Of a stretch of 49,533 nucleotides of DNA, positions 49,134 to 49,533 are shown piece after piece (the stretch's first letter is position 1; each line of letters starts with the position of its first letter). The notes beneath the pieces were generated by a model. The model ran no database searches. It saw only the letters and a list, made by a program, of their open reading frames with translations, and was not told the DNA's origin. Where the stretch lies: contig CAMGIN010000008.1 of the NCBI GenBank assembly GCA_946056135.1, positions 1-49,533 of the forward strand. Direction: 5' to 3'. The translations under genes were made by a program, and so were the position numbers. This DNA is from an uncultured bacterium (GTDB lineage Bacteria > Bacillota > Clostridia > Oscillospirales > Oscillospiraceae).

Positions 49134-49533
49134 ATGCCGCCTGTTACACCTTATGTTCCCCAGCAGATTACGGTCCATCTGGGTGCGCCGGATTCCGACG
49201 CCCAGAATGTGACCGTCAGCTTTTCCGACTACGTCAAGAACGTAGCCTCCAGCGAAATCTACCCCACCTGGGAGGAGAGCGCCCTCCGGGCCAATATCCT
49301 GTCCATTGTCTCCTTCGCCCTGAACCGGGTGTATACCGAGTTCTACCGCAGCCGGGGGTATGATTTCGAGATCACCAGCTCCACCGCCTACGACCAGTTC
49401 TTTGTCAACGGCCGCAGCTTCTTCTCCAATGTCTCCCGTCTGGTGGATGACCTGTTTAACAGCTATCTGCGCCGCCCTGGCTTCGTGGAGCCATTGGCCG
49501 CCAAATTCTGCAACGGCACCACCGTCACCTGCG
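49134..49533 (+). CDS. SpoIID/LytB-like wall protein (partial)
   Basis: The first 133 residues are present and the gene runs off the window. NVTVSFSDYVKNVASSEIYPTW, ALRANILSIVSFALNRVYTEFYRSRGYDF and FCNGTTVTC match the SpoIID/LytB-like family, which contains lytic transglycosylases that trim peptidoglycan during sporulation. Here the domain begins almost at the N terminus without a signal peptide, a form known from Clostridia that often ends with peptidoglycan-binding repeats (not visible here). AGGAGG sits 7 nt before the ATG at 49134. Confidence 0.85.
   Translation, partial: MPPVTPYVPQQITVHLGAPDSDAQNVTVSFSDYVKNVASSEIYPTWEESALRANILSIVSFALNRVYTEFYRSRGYDFEITSSTAYDQFFVNGRSFFSNVSRLVDDLFNSYLRRPGFVEPLAAKFCNGTTVTC

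Overview
The window looks like chromosomal DNA of an anaerobic, probably gut-dwelling Clostridia bacterium, most likely in or near the Oscillospiraceae. That placement is inferred from gene content and sequence style, because no rRNA gene is present. The content fits: PadR/DUF1700 and BlaI/M56 signalling pairs, a CarD-type regulator, a lar nickel-pincer operon, a ferredoxin-fused aldo/keto reductase, a SpoIID-like protein, LPxTG surface proteins and many short palindromic repeats. Most genes are GC-rich. The vanZ-like gene near 9.4 kb and the segment 20.4-23.7 kb are clearly more AT-rich and look acquired.

Layout. 0-0.9 kb: remnant of a large serine recombinase. 0.9-2.2 kb: oxidative-stress pair bcp-yaaA. 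2.4-5.2 kb: padR, a DUF1700 membrane protein and a two-component system, all leftward. 5.4-8.6 kb: rightward cassette of a VTC-domain protein, a DUF4956 membrane protein and a beta-helix lipoprotein. 8.8-9.9 kb: VanZ-like protein. 9.9-12.6 kb: larE-larB-larC. 13.1-14.95 kb: small unknown protein, Y-family polymerase, tRNA-Leu(CAG). 15.0-19.4 kb: GH25 muramidase lipoprotein and a first BlaI/M56 module. 19.6-20.3 kb: GNAT acetyltransferase and tRNA-Ser(CGA). 20.4-23.7 kb: AT-rich island with a TetR regulator, a membrane-anchored protein, a broken LPQTG mini-protein and a tandemly duplicated secreted-protein gene, one copy with an amber codon. 23.9-26.8 kb: DUF5058 protein, partner membrane protein and membrane-anchored M20 peptidase. 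27.1-31.3 kb: aldo/keto reductase and a second BlaI/M56 module. 31.4-36.2 kb: LPxTG surface protein, glyA under a glycine riboswitch, a gluzincin-like metallopeptidase and an alpha/beta hydrolase. 36.2-40.1 kb: acyltransferase, HAD phosphatase and cytoplasmic GH3. 40.3-43.3 kb: ZIP transporter, nucleotidyltransferase-like protein, HAD phosphatase and dipeptide epimerase. 43.5-47.6 kb: carD, pyk, asnB. 48.1 kb to the end: small helical protein and a SpoIID-associated pair running off the edge.

How genes work together. The dipeptide epimerase, GH3, GH25, M20 peptidase and SpoIID-like protein suggest turnover of wall-derived sugars and peptides. Two BlaI/M56 modules, each with its own operator pair, suggest two independently tuned surface-stress sensors. 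The lar genes make the nickel-pincer cofactor, but no LarA-type enzyme lies in the window. Many -35/-10 pairs with exact 17-bp spacers can be read directly, which helps fix transcription units.

No CRISPR array, complete insertion sequence or rRNA gene was seen. Several families of non-coding inverted-repeat elements recur between genes and are probably the main unexplained structure. The most unusual coding locus is the AT-rich island at 20.4-23.7 kb.
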